The notes: a model not told the origin generated them from the letters alone. Counted from the first letter of the stretch, positions 1 to 5,859 are shown. The stretch is 8,949 nucleotides of DNA from JBFISM01 sp041608535 (GCA_041608535.1 JBFISM010000149.1:1-8949), one strand, 5' to 3'. Translations and numbers: made by a program.

Positions 1-1
1 C

Positions 2-91
2 GCCCTCGACTCCCTCCTCGAAGCCAGCCGAGACTCCGACGACTGGCTCGAGGTGATCGAGGAGGCGTTCGAAGAGCTCATCGACGACTGA
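2..91 (+). CDS. C-terminal end of an unidentified acidic protein (gene starts before the window)
   Basis: An open frame enters from the left edge and ends with TGA at 89-91, giving 29 residues. It is very acidic (ending ..EEAFEELIDD) and is probably an alpha-helical tail. No family can be recognised from so short a piece. Two things support it as a real gene end: the frame is open from the edge, and a second copy of its last bases at 177-210 differs by a silent GAG/GAA change within the coding part. The last 34 coding bases belong to a 57-bp module that is repeated downstream. Confidence 0.5.
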   Translation, partial: ALDSLLEASRDSDDWLEVIEEAFEELIDD

Positions 92-114
92 CCAACCAGC
101 AGAGCCTCCTCGAG
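58..114 (+). repeat. 57-bp module, copy 1, overlapping the gene end
   Basis: This stretch covers the last 11 codons and stop of the left gene plus 23 bp after it. It matches 177-233 at 53 of the first 56 positions. It is bounded by a 10-bp perfect inverted repeat, TCGAGGAGGC (57-66) and GCCTCCTCGA (104-113), with the stop codon between the arms. The arms could form a hairpin downstream of the stop, perhaps as a terminator, but the loop of about 37 nt is long for that. The ends could instead be those of a small mobile unit. Confidence 0.8.
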
Positions 115-120
115 TTGCCC

Positions 121-170
121 GGGCACGGGACCCAGGCAACACCGCGATGAGCCGCCAGGCGAAGAGCCAA
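121..170 (+). repeat. 50-bp dispersed element, copy A
   Basis: Starts gggcacgggacccaggcaac and ends gccgccaggcgaagagccaa. All 50 bases recur at 8786-8835, and the first 42 recur at 8876-8917. It lies exactly between the two copies of the 57-bp module (6 bp to each), so it may have been inserted or duplicated along with them. It does not include the TGCGCC/GGCGCA hairpin that precedes it in the right-hand copies. Confidence 0.9.
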
Positions 171-176
171 CAAACA

Positions 177-233
177 CGAGGAGGCGTTCGAAGAACTCAT
201 CGACGACTGACCAACGAACAGAGCCTCCTCGAA
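177..233 (+). repeat. 57-bp module, copy 2, with a duplicated gene-end fragment
   Basis: Copy of 58-114, offset by 119 bp. It carries codons EEAFEELIDD and the TGA at 208-210, but is not in frame with the real gene end and has no start, so it is a gene fragment and not a gene. Its inverted ends are CGAGGAGGC (177-185) and GCCTCCTCG (223-231). Within the first 56 bases it has three substitutions: one silent in the coding part and two after the stop. Confidence 0.8.
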
Positions 234-235
234 GT

Positions 236-304
236 CTGTCCCCCCGCAGGGGGGAAGGTACCGCTGCGGGAGCTGCGCAGCAGCGGAGCAGGGGTAGGGG
301 GGCA
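236..304 (+). repeat. G/C-run stem-loop element, arm 1
   Basis: Begins CTGTCCCCCCGCAGGGGGGA and ends GGTAGGGGGGCA. The reverse complement of 361-420 has the same head (23 of 24 bases) and the same 12-base tail, with a different middle. Internal hairpins are CCCCCC-GCA-GGGGGG and CCGCTGC..GCAGCGG. The conserved ends around a variable stem-loop look like a REP- or MITE-type intergenic element, not coding sequence. Confidence 0.8.
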
Positions 305-360
305 TGGTGAATCGCCCTCGGATCCTCTTCCCGTGACCCAGTCATCCTTGGCCGGCACGG

Positions 361-420
361 TGCCCCCCTACCTCCGAGCCCTGCGGGCTCGCAGGGACCT
401 TCCCCCCTCCGGGGGGACAG
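361..420 (-). repeat. G/C-run stem-loop element, arm 2 (inverted copy)
   Basis: Inverted copy of 236-304, read on the minus strand from 420 to 361. Its middle differs from arm 1 but keeps hairpin potential: CCCTGCG-AGCC-CGCAGGG. The two arms are separated by 56 bp of unrelated sequence (305-360), so the pair could form one large cruciform, or may be two independent insertions. Confidence 0.8.
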
Positions 421-440
421 ACCCGATGAGCGAGCTCTCG

Positions 441-530
441 AAAACGTGCGCCACATTCGCCCGCACCCGAACGGGTGCGGCGATTCCCCCACCGCACCGC
501 CCTGCGGCAGCCCCGGGAGCTGATCCACCC
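441..530 (+). repeat. 90-bp hairpin element, copy 1
   Basis: Direct repeat of 652-741 (offset 211 bp). The first 52 bases differ at one position, then about 11 bases diverge, and the last 27 differ at one or two. It contains the hairpin CCGCACCCG-aa-CGGGTGCGG at 461-480, followed by gcgattccccc and ending gcggcagccccgggagctga..ccc. It has no reading frame with a start signal. It looks like an interspersed intergenic element. Confidence 0.85.
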
Positions 531-588
531 TGGTCGATACCCGACGGCGAAGCAACGAAGCAGAGAAGACAACCCGCAATCCCAAAAT

Positions 589-617
589 GCGTCACGCCCG
601 GGGAAACCCCGTGACGC
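589..617 (-). terminator. Long hairpin, possible terminator for the SDR gene
   Basis: GCGTCACG (589-596) pairs with CGTGACGC (610-617), and a GGGG-AAA-CCCC stem can form inside. Read on the minus strand the hairpin is followed by ATTTTG, which would suit an intrinsic terminator for the leftward SDR gene. It lies about 180 bp past that gene's stop and the T run is short, so it may be only another structured part of the repeat region. Confidence 0.4.
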
Positions 618-651
618 CCGATAGCGACAGCGTCAGCGAGCAGACCCAACC

Positions 652-741
652 AAAACGGGCGCCACATTCGCCCGCACCCGAACGGGTGCGGCGATTCCCC
701 CACTCACACGCAACGCGGCAGCCCCGGGAGCTGATCCGCCC
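652..741 (+). repeat. 90-bp hairpin element, copy 2
   Basis: Second direct copy of 441-530, with the same hairpin at 672-691 and the same gcggcagccccgggagctga end. It finishes about 55 bp beyond the 3' end of the SDR gene. The divergent 11-base patch between two well-conserved blocks suggests the ends are under constraint or that the middle was replaced. Confidence 0.85.
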
Positions 742-796
742 CACCACCCCCCACCGTTCATGCAACGCGGATCAGCGACCAAAACAACACAGCCAA

Positions 797-1558
797 CTAC
801 GAAATCGCGAAGCCGCCGTCGACCATGAGTTCGGAGCCGGTCATGAACGCAGAGGCCTCGGAGGCGAGGAAGACGGCGGGTCCGGCGAAGTCCTCCGGCA
901 CACCCCAGCGTCGCATGGGAGTACGCATGAGTGCGACCTGATTCATCTGCTCGTTGGCTTGCACCTCCTCGGTCATCTCCGTGCGGATCCAGCCCGGTGA
1001 GATGGCATTCACCCGGATGCCGTATCGCGCCAGACGTACGGCAAGCGCCCGGGCCAGTTGTAGCACCGCACCCTTGCTGGCCGAATAGTGCGGAGCCGTG
1101 GGAAGCCCGAGGTGCGCCGCGATGGAGGCCGTGACGACGATGGAGCCACCGTCGCCCTGGTTGATCATCTGACCGGCGACCGTCTGTATCGAGTGATGGG
1201 CTCCGGTCACGTTGATGCCGAGGACATAGTCCCACTGCTCCTGGCTCATCTCCTCGTACCGAACGCCCTCGCTCACGCCGGCATTGGCGAACAGCGAGTC
1301 GACCCGGCCATAGGCACCGAGGGTCGCCTCCAAGGCGTCCTCCACCGACTGCCGATCCGACACGTCACAGCCGACACCAACCGCCTCACCACCAGCACTG
1401 GTGAGCTCCTGTACCGCCGCTTCGTTGTGTTGCTCGGAGCGACCCCATATCGCCACTTTGGCGCCGGCCTCGGCGAGACCCTGCGCCATACCGAGCCCGA
1501 TCCCGCGGTTGCCGCCGGTGACCACGGAGACGTGTCCGTCGAGTGAGAAGGCATCCAT
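797..1558 (-). CDS. SDR family NAD(P)-dependent oxidoreductase
   Basis: 253-residue classical short-chain dehydrogenase, a soluble cytoplasmic alcohol/ketone oxidoreductase. The cofactor motif TGGNRGIG is at residues 14-21, the CDV acidic turn at 64-66, and NAG at 92-94. The catalytic set is N116, S145, Y158 and K162 (YSASK). SPGW at 188-191 and MVDGGF near the C-terminus are also typical. The GRS after beta-strand 2 (39-41) suggests NADP(H). It resembles the gluconate 5-dehydrogenase/KduD-like branch, but the substrate cannot be read from sequence. The ATG at 1558 was chosen because the SDR fold begins five residues later; the frame stays open far upstream but that part has no similarity to anything. 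There is no Shine-Dalgarno, and a TACGCT box sits six bases before the ATG, suggesting a leaderless mRNA. It is divergent from the metalloprotease gene. Confidence 0.95.
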   Translation of the reverse strand: MDAFSLDGHVSVVTGGNRGIGLGMAQGLAEAGAKVAIWGRSEQHNEAAVQELTSAGGEAVGVGCDVSDRQSVEDALEATLGAYGRVDSLFANAGVSEGVRYEEMSQEQWDYVLGINVTGAHHSIQTVAGQMINQGDGGSIVVTASIAAHLGLPTAPHYSASKGAVLQLARALAVRLARYGIRVNAISPGWIRTEMTEEVQANEQMNQVALMRTPMRRWGVPEDFAGPAVFLASEASAFMTGSELMVDGGFAIS

Positions 1559-1564
1559 GTCGGC

Positions 1565-1570
1565 AGCGTA
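1565..1570 (-). promoter_or_regulatory. -10 box of a probable leaderless promoter for the SDR gene
   Basis: TACGCT (TANNNT) lies exactly six bases before the ATG at 1558, so initiation about seven bases downstream would fall on the A of the start codon. No ribosome-binding site is visible. No good -35 is seen; AGGACG is the nearest candidate. The DUF2277 gene has the same spacing. Confidence 0.45.
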
Positions 1571-1619
1571 GTGACCGATCGACACGCTCGTCCTGTCTCG
1601 AAGAATCGCAGCTGACAGA

Positions 1620-1631
1620 GCGTCTTGACGC
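1620..1631. promoter_or_regulatory. Small palindrome between divergent genes, possible operator
   Basis: GCGTC-TT-GACGC is a perfect 5-2-5 inverted repeat in the 195-bp gap between the SDR and metalloprotease genes. A second small one, CCGTC-GCA-GACGG, is at 1696-1708. Either could bind a regulator of one or both genes, but short palindromes are common in high-GC DNA and no regulator gene is adjacent. Confidence 0.25.
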
Positions 1632-1742
1632 GTTCTTAACGGATTGGAAACGGCTCTGACTCGTTGCCATCCGATCTCTGACCTCCCCCAAACCGCCGTC
1701 GCAGACGGTGCGGCTGTGCCCCCACGAGGGCGCAGAGCGCAT

Positions 1743-1748
1743 GGGAGG
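1743..1748 (+). promoter_or_regulatory. Ribosome-binding site fixing the metalloprotease start
   Basis: GGGAGG lies five bases before the ATG at 1754. It decides against the out-of-frame ATG at 1741. Confidence 0.8.
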
Positions 1749-1753
1749 CGACG

Positions 1754-2407
1754 ATGTTTTGGAAGCAGTGCGGCGGCAAGTGGCGGCGCAAGCTGGGCGC
1801 TATTGCTGCAATCGCATTCCTCGCATCCACCACCAACACTGCGGCGGCGAGGACCGTCGAAACACCCACTCACGGCGATCTTCAGCAGGCGGAGTACGCA
1901 CACACGTTCTTCTCGGACGACGTGACCGTCTACGCCGAGACGACGGCGCAGATCGAGTTGGCCCGCTTTGGGATCCAGCGCTACGCGGCGGCCGGTCTCG
2001 ACCTGCCCCACGTCGAGATCTGGATGGGCGAAAACCCGAGTGATTGCATCCATCCGAACACGGGGGATCCGTCGCTTGGCTTTGCCACGTGGCGTGGCGA
2101 TCAGGCGATTGTGTATCACTGCGGCGACCGCTTCGTGATGTTGCACGAGCTGGCGCACATCCTTGATCGTCACATCGTCACAGAGCCAATGCGCACGGCC
2201 TTCCTCGAATTGCGCGGTCTCGAGGTATGGCAGGACACCACCAGCTGGCTTGCGTCCGGCGAGGAGCACTTCGCCGACGTGCTCGCCTGGGGCCTTGACG
2301 AACACACCCGGAGCGATGTCACCACCGAGCCAAACGACGAGGCGAGCTTGGAGACGGCGTACTCGTTCATCCGTACCGCGGCCGCCGCGGTGGCGCCTCC
2401 GAGGTAG
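1754..2407 (+). CDS. Putative secreted zinc metalloprotease-like protein (HELAH motif)
   Basis: 217-residue protein with a Sec-type signal: a basic N-terminus (KWRRK, 9-13), a hydrophobic core at about 14-24, and a likely cut after AAA near residue 32. The mature part contains HELAH at 131-135, the HExxH zinc-binding and catalytic motif of metallopeptidases. It is followed by GEEHFADVLAWG at 169-180, whose acidic residues (E170, E171, D175) could supply the third zinc ligand. C98 and C123 may form a disulfide. The protein is probably exported and acts outside the membrane. I do not recognise a named peptidase family, and the substrate is unknown. A similar arrangement occurs in actinobacterial hypothetical proteins annotated only by HExxH. 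It is monocistronic: divergent from SDR and followed by a strong hairpin. Confidence 0.8.
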   Translation: MFWKQCGGKWRRKLGAIAAIAFLASTTNTAAARTVETPTHGDLQQAEYAHTFFSDDVTVYAETTAQIELARFGIQRYAAAGLDLPHVEIWMGENPSDCIHPNTGDPSLGFATWRGDQAIVYHCGDRFVMLHELAHILDRHIVTEPMRTAFLELRGLEVWQDTTSWLASGEEHFADVLAWGLDEHTRSDVTTEPNDEASLETAYSFIRTAAAAVAPPR

Positions 2408-2430
2408 TCGCTAGTGAGGAAAGCGCCAAG

Positions 2431-2464
2431 GGCCGGCGTCGGGAAGCCTCCCCCGGCGCCGGTT
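2431..2464. terminator. Strong hairpin between convergent genes, likely bidirectional terminator
   Basis: GGCCGGCGTCGGG (2431-2443) pairs with CCCGGCGCCGGTT (2452-2464), giving a 13-bp stem with three G-T pairs and an 8-nt loop. It lies 23 bp after the metalloprotease stop and 8 bp after the regulator stop on the other strand. There is no long T run on either side, which is common in high-GC actinobacteria. Confidence 0.7.
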
Positions 2465-2472
2465 CGGCCGGT

Positions 2473-3120
2473 TCAGATGAGTTTGCGGTCCTGGGCCCAG
2501 CGACCGAGCTCGTGACGGTTGGAGAGCTGCAACTTCTTGAGTACGGCGGACACGTGGTGTTCGACCGTCTTGGGCGAGATGAAGAGCTGCTCACCGATCT
2601 CGCGATAGGTGTAGCCACGGGCGATGTGCTGGAGGACCTCGCGCTCGCGCGGGGTCAGTCGATCCAACTCGGGATCGATCTGTTCGACTGGGATTGCGGC
2701 GAACGCATCGAGCACGAAACCGGCGAGCTGCGGGGAGAACACCGCATCGCCGCCGGCTACGCGGCGCACCGCATCACCCAACTCGTGCGGAGAGATCGAC
2801 TTCGTGACATACCCCCTGGCGCCGGCCCGTATCGTTGCGACGACATCCTCGGGCGCATCGGACGCCGATATCGCAAGGAACACCACCTCGGGATGACGCT
2901 CGAGGACCCGTTTGATCACGGCCGCACCGCCGCCACCGGGCATGTGTACGTCGACGAGAACGAGATCGGGCAGACGTTCCCCGATCATCTCCACCGCGGC
3001 GTCGACCTCAGATGCGTCGCCGACCACGGTTATATCCTCGGGCAGCTCGCTCTTGACACCGGCACGGAACAGATCGTGGTCGTCGACCACGAAGACCCGG
3101 ATCGAAGCCTGCTCTGTCAT
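2473..3120 (-). CDS. LuxR/NarL-type response regulator
   Basis: 215-residue two-domain response regulator. The receiver domain (about 7-122) has the acidic pair D13-D14, phosphoacceptor D57 in LVLVDVHMP, switch S85 and K107, so it should be phosphorylatable. The LuxR-type HTH (about 153-212) has LTPREREVL..YREIGEQLFISPKTVEHHV, with the recognition helix at SPKTVEHHV. It is a DNA-binding transcription factor controlled by the kinase encoded just upstream. The ATG at 3120 overlaps the kinase stop as ATGA, which indicates translational coupling. A longer frame to 3213 exists but lies inside the kinase gene and adds no domain. Its target genes are not known; autoregulation of the M23-kinase-regulator cluster is plausible. 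Confidence 0.95.
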   Translation of the reverse strand: MTEQASIRVFVVDDHDLFRAGVKSELPEDITVVGDASEVDAAVEMIGERLPDLVLVDVHMPGGGGAAVIKRVLERHPEVVFLAISASDAPEDVVATIRAGARGYVTKSISPHELGDAVRRVAGGDAVFSPQLAGFVLDAFAAIPVEQIDPELDRLTPREREVLQHIARGYTYREIGEQLFISPKTVEHHVSAVLKKLQLSNRHELGRWAQDRKLI

Positions 3121-4250
3121 GACGGCGACCCCACCTCGAGCCGCACCTCGGTGCCGGCACCGGGGGCCGATACGATGGTCGCCGACCCGCCGACGCTCTC
3201 CAACCGTGCACATATGGAATCGGCGATCCCGCGCCGGTCTGGTGCCACCGCGTCCGGTTCGAATCCCCGGCCCCGATCTCTGACGAACACTGCCAGCCCT
3301 CCGTCGTCGGCCTCACCGTAGACGGAAACCTGGTCCGCACCGGAGTGTTTGGCGGCGTTGAGCACCGCTTCTCGAGTCGCCAGCGCCACTGCGGCGACGG
3401 TCTCGTCGGGATCGCGGTCTCCCACGAGCACGGTTTGCACCGGAACCCCCGCCAGTTCCTCGATGTCGGCGCACGCCCGGGTCACGGCGGCACGGAATCC
3501 GCCGTCGCCGGAGCCGCCCGTCCCGTACAGCACCTCGCGAAGCTCCCGCTCCTGACGTCGCGCCAGCGCAGCCACCTTGACACCGTCATCGTGGTCGCGC
3601 TGGATGAGCGCAAGCGTCTGCAGCACACCATCGTGGATCCTCGCCGCCAGCGCCGCCCGTTCTTCGGCCCGCAGACGCTCGGCCTGCTCGACGGCGAGCG
3701 CCTCTTCAGCCTCGACACGGAGCTGCTCGCGTCCCCGCATCGTCTCGATCGCCCACGCCGTCGCCAGGGCGGTGAACACGAACGAGAGGAGCGTCGCCGA
3801 TGCCGCAGTGAGATCCGAGAACTGCCCGGTCGTGACCCGCCACACCGAGAACGCAGTGAGCGCCGCCGCGGTGATCCACCCGCCCAGCCAGCCGGCGGCG
3901 TAGACCCCGTGGAACACGGCAGCCAGCGGATAGCCACCAGAGAAGCCGCCCGTCCCTGCGACTATCGGCGCCACGAGCGAGACGACCGCCACGATCACAT
4001 CTGCGATCACAAACACCAACGTCCTGAGCGCCGCAGGGCGCCGAAACGACACGATGACGACCGCTGTGGTCCAACCGATGACCAGCACGAGCGCCCCGAC
4101 CACCACGCCGGGGCGTTCAACTGGTGACGAACCGAGCAGCGTGATGGCCACGAGGATCGCCATCCATCCCGCACCGACGATCCGGTACCCGATCACGATG
4201 CGCAGAAGCGATGCCTCGACATCGAGCCGCCGCGGACGTGAGGGTGCCAT
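3117..4250 (-). CDS. Membrane sensor histidine kinase, NarL/DesK (HisKA_3) class
   Basis: 377 residues from the ATG at 4250; a GTG at 4253 immediately before it is equally possible (numbers below use the GTG). The N-terminal half holds about five or six hydrophobic segments (around 17-40, 48-69, 77-99, 109-140, 148-170) with very short loops and no extracellular sensor domain, so it likely senses within or next to the membrane. A charged helix (172-204) leads to the dimerisation box AARIHDGVLQTLALI with phosphoacceptor H207. The C-terminal ATPase has the N box TREAVLNAAKHSG (N299), DRGRGF (D326) and GAGTEVRL (365-372). All key residues are present. It overlaps its response regulator by 4 bp and starts 30 bp after the M23 gene, in the same frame as it, which suggests one transcript. 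The signal is unknown; cell-wall state is a guess from the neighbour. Confidence 0.93.
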   Translation of the reverse strand: MAPSRPRRLDVEASLLRIVIGYRIVGAGWMAILVAITLLGSSPVERPGVVVGALVLVIGWTTAVVIVSFRRPAALRTLVFVIADVIVAVVSLVAPIVAGTGGFSGGYPLAAVFHGVYAAGWLGGWITAAALTAFSVWRVTTGQFSDLTAASATLLSFVFTALATAWAIETMRGREQLRVEAEEALAVEQAERLRAEERAALAARIHDGVLQTLALIQRDHDDGVKVAALARRQERELREVLYGTGGSGDGGFRAAVTRACADIEELAGVPVQTVLVGDRDPDETVAAVALATREAVLNAAKHSGADQVSVYGEADDGGLAVFVRDRGRGFEPDAVAPDRRGIADSICARLESVGGSATIVSAPGAGTEVRLEVGSPS

Positions 4251-4280
4251 CACCGGAGCGTACCGGTCAGGTGCGCTCTC

Positions 4281-5477
4281 CTATTCCGCCGGAGTTGCCA
4301 GCGCTCGGGCCATGAACGACGCCATTTGTTCCCGGCTCAGCGAGGTGGTGGAGCAGAACAGGGTGTTGTCCGGCGGGTCGCATCCGATCGTGACCCCTGC
4401 GTACTTGAGCCGGTTGATGGACTCCTCGAAGAGGCTGTCCTCATCGTCGGTGAAGTAGTCGATGTCGTCGGGGTTGGCGTACCGATCCGGGTCGAGCGGC
4501 GCAAAGGCGCGCACCAAGAGCTCGGCCATCTCCTCGCGCCGGAGCTCCGCATCCGGGCAGTAGCTGGTTTCGGTGCAGCCAAACGCGATGCCGACCTCGG
4601 CAAGGGCGTTGATGTCGCCCGCGAAGATGCTCTCGGCGTCGTCATCGAAGAAGTCCGCCTCGACGTACGGCAAATCGAGGTTGCGACGGAGAAACGCTGC
4701 GATCTCGCCCCGGGTGAGCTTGTCCTTCGGGCAGTACTCGTCGTTGACCGGCGGGTTGCACCCAAGCGTGATACCGAGCTCGAACATGAGATCGATGTCT
4801 CCTTCGTGGACGCTGCCGTCGTCGTCCTTGAAGAATCCTTCATACGGGTCACCCGGTGCATCGATCACGGTCGCCACCTGGAGGTATGGATACGGGTTGA
4901 TGGCTACGCCGTTCTCTCTTATCTCGAAGTGGAGGTGGGGAGGTGTCTCCTCCGCGTTGCCGGAGTCGCCGACCCAGCCGATGAGCTGGCCGGCCGTGAC
5001 CTCGACACCCGACTCGATGCCGTCGGCGATCCCCCACCCCAGACCGTCGTCCGTGTCGGGCGTGTCGTTGTTGAGATGGATGTACCAGGTCGAGTAGCCG
5101 TCCGCGTGGTCGATCTCGAAGTAGCAGCAGGTCGAGCCGATCCACCCGACGACACCGTCGGCAACGGCAACCACGGGCGTCATCTTGTCGGCCATGAGAT
5201 CGTTGCCTTCGTGGGTCCGACCACAACAACGGGGTGCCCCGAAGTCATCGCTGTAAGTGACCTCACCGATCACCGGGAAGATGAGGTCGTTCAAATCGAA
5301 GGTCAGCTCGTCGAGCCCGGCCGCCGTGTCGAGCTGGGCCTGCGGCCCCGGGTCGTAGATGCCCTCCATCGAGGGATCGTCGCTGGCCACCGCGGGGGCG
5401 GCCGCGAGCAGGGTCGCCACCACGGCCAAGGCAACCGCGGCGCGTGGAATCGATGTGGGGAGATGTCCGGTGCGCAT
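4281..5477 (-). CDS. Secreted M23 (LytM-type) peptidase with three SLH-like repeats
   Basis: 398 residues. The signal peptide is about 1-32 (core AAVALAVVATLLAAAPAVA). The M23 domain (about 65-205) has the zinc motifs HxxxD (H89, D93) and HLH (H181, H183), plus H134 in the YIH motif, so it looks catalytically intact as a peptidoglycan endopeptidase. Two CysCys pairs (84-85 and 117-118) may be disulfide-bonded. The C-terminal part (about 217-394) has three SLH-like repeats, each with a cysteine pair: C240/C249, C301/C307 and C366/C375. These would anchor the protein to the cell surface. The ATG at 5477 was chosen because GGAG lies five bases upstream and the signal peptide follows directly; upstream frame without a signal exists to 5540. 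It is the first gene of the cluster with the histidine kinase and response regulator. Confidence 0.93.
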   Translation of the reverse strand: MRTGHLPTSIPRAAVALAVVATLLAAAPAVASDDPSMEGIYDPGPQAQLDTAAGLDELTFDLNDLIFPVIGEVTYSDDFGAPRCCGRTHEGNDLMADKMTPVVAVADGVVGWIGSTCCYFEIDHADGYSTWYIHLNNDTPDTDDGLGWGIADGIESGVEVTAGQLIGWVGDSGNAEETPPHLHFEIRENGVAINPYPYLQVATVIDAPGDPYEGFFKDDDGSVHEGDIDLMFELGITLGCNPPVNDEYCPKDKLTRGEIAAFLRRNLDLPYVEADFFDDDAESIFAGDINALAEVGIAFGCTETSYCPDAELRREEMAELLVRAFAPLDPDRYANPDDIDYFTDDEDSLFEESINRLKYAGVTIGCDPPDNTLFCSTTSLSREQMASFMARALATPAE

Positions 5478-5511
5478 GGGCGCTCCATGTAAGGGGCGTC
5501 GAACGGGCCGC

Positions 5512-5540
5512 ACCATAAGCCAGTGGACCCAATCTGCCAA
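5512..5540 (-). promoter_or_regulatory. Sigma-70-like promoter of the M23-kinase-regulator cluster
   Basis: On the minus strand, TTGGCA (5540-5535) is followed after exactly 17 bp by TATGGT (5517-5512). The start would be near 5505, giving a leader of about 27 nt that contains the GGAG at 5483-5486. This is the best promoter in the window. Confidence 0.7.
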
Positions 5541-5588
5541 GAGGGTTCACCCAGGTGTTGCCAGGACCCAGCCGCCTTACGGGCGCCG

Positions 5589-5594
5589 TATCAT
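5589..5594 (+). promoter_or_regulatory. -10 box of a probable leaderless promoter for the DUF2277 gene
   Basis: TATCAT lies six bases before the ATG at 5601, so transcription would begin at or next to the start codon. The six bases between (cggcgg) leave no room for a ribosome-binding site upstream of an mRNA start. No -35 at normal spacing; TTGCCA at 5558-5563 is 25 bp away. Confidence 0.5.
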
Positions 5595-5600
5595 CGGCGG

Positions 5601-5849
5601 ATGTGCCGATCCATAAAGACGCTGCGCAGCTTGGATCCCCCGGTCACCTCAGAGGAAGTGCACGCGGCCGCCCTGCAGTTCGTACGCAAGGTGTCGGGCT
5701 ATCGCCATCCTTCTGCGGCCAATACCGAGCCGTTCGAGGCTGCCGTACGGGACATTGCGGACCGCACGCAGATGCTGCTCGATGAGTTGGTGGTGCGAGG
5801 TGAGCCACGCACTCGTGAGGCGATGTGGGGTCACGGAAGCCGCGTGTGA
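5601..5849 (+). CDS. DUF2277 family protein
   Basis: 82-residue small cytoplasmic protein starting MCRSIKTL, followed by LDPPVTSEEVHAAALQFVRK, matching the DUF2277 pattern (MCRNIKTL..DPPAT..EI..A..QFVRK). Its function is unknown. The family is usually about 80-90 residues, so this is full length. The conserved MCR(N/S)IK start fixes the ATG at 5601; a frame open to 5523 adds residues with no family similarity. The rest is mostly helical (PFEAAVRDIADRTQMLLDEL, 44-63). It is transcribed alone, diverges from the M23 cluster, and ends 10 bp before the convergent membrane gene. Confidence 0.88.
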   Translation: MCRSIKTLRSLDPPVTSEEVHAAALQFVRKVSGYRHPSAANTEPFEAAVRDIADRTQMLLDELVVRGEPRTREAMWGHGSRV

Positions 5850-5859
5850 GCGGTCCCGG

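Larger units (their letters stand above)
92..796. other. Repeat-rich non-coding region between two genes
   Basis: About 700 bp with no gene I can support. Open frames exist on both strands, but their translations are Pro/Gly/Arg-rich, change register with each repeat, and have no ribosome-binding site or recognisable domain. From left to right it holds the tail of the first 57-bp module, a 50-bp dispersed element, the second 57-bp module, two inverted G/C-run elements, a 90-bp hairpin element, a long hairpin at 589-617, and a second copy of the 90-bp element. It may serve as the 3' region for both flanking genes, since the left gene ends here reading right and the SDR gene ends here reading left. 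Confidence 0.7.

Noticed and set aside
147..614. A 155-residue frame and minus-strand frames in the repeat region
   Set aside because: Translations follow repeat boundaries (such as PPAGGK and PPSGGT from the G/C-run elements), with no ribosome-binding site and no domain.
58..741. CRISPR array
   Set aside because: Repeats are 50-90 bp, of several unrelated kinds, with unequal spacing and no cas genes nearby.
797..2305. A 502-residue frame including the SDR
   Set aside because: The part upstream of 1558 runs antisense to the signal-peptide protein, has no similarity to SDR N-termini, and low-complexity content. The SDR fold starts at 1558.
2473..3213. Longer response regulator starting at 3213
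   Set aside because: The extra 31 residues lie within the kinase gene; the ATG at 3120 overlaps the kinase stop as ATGA and gives a normal receiver-domain start.
4326..5492. A 388-residue frame opposite the M23 gene
   Set aside because: It is the mirror of a well-supported gene with intact catalytic motifs; open antisense frames are expected in high-GC DNA.
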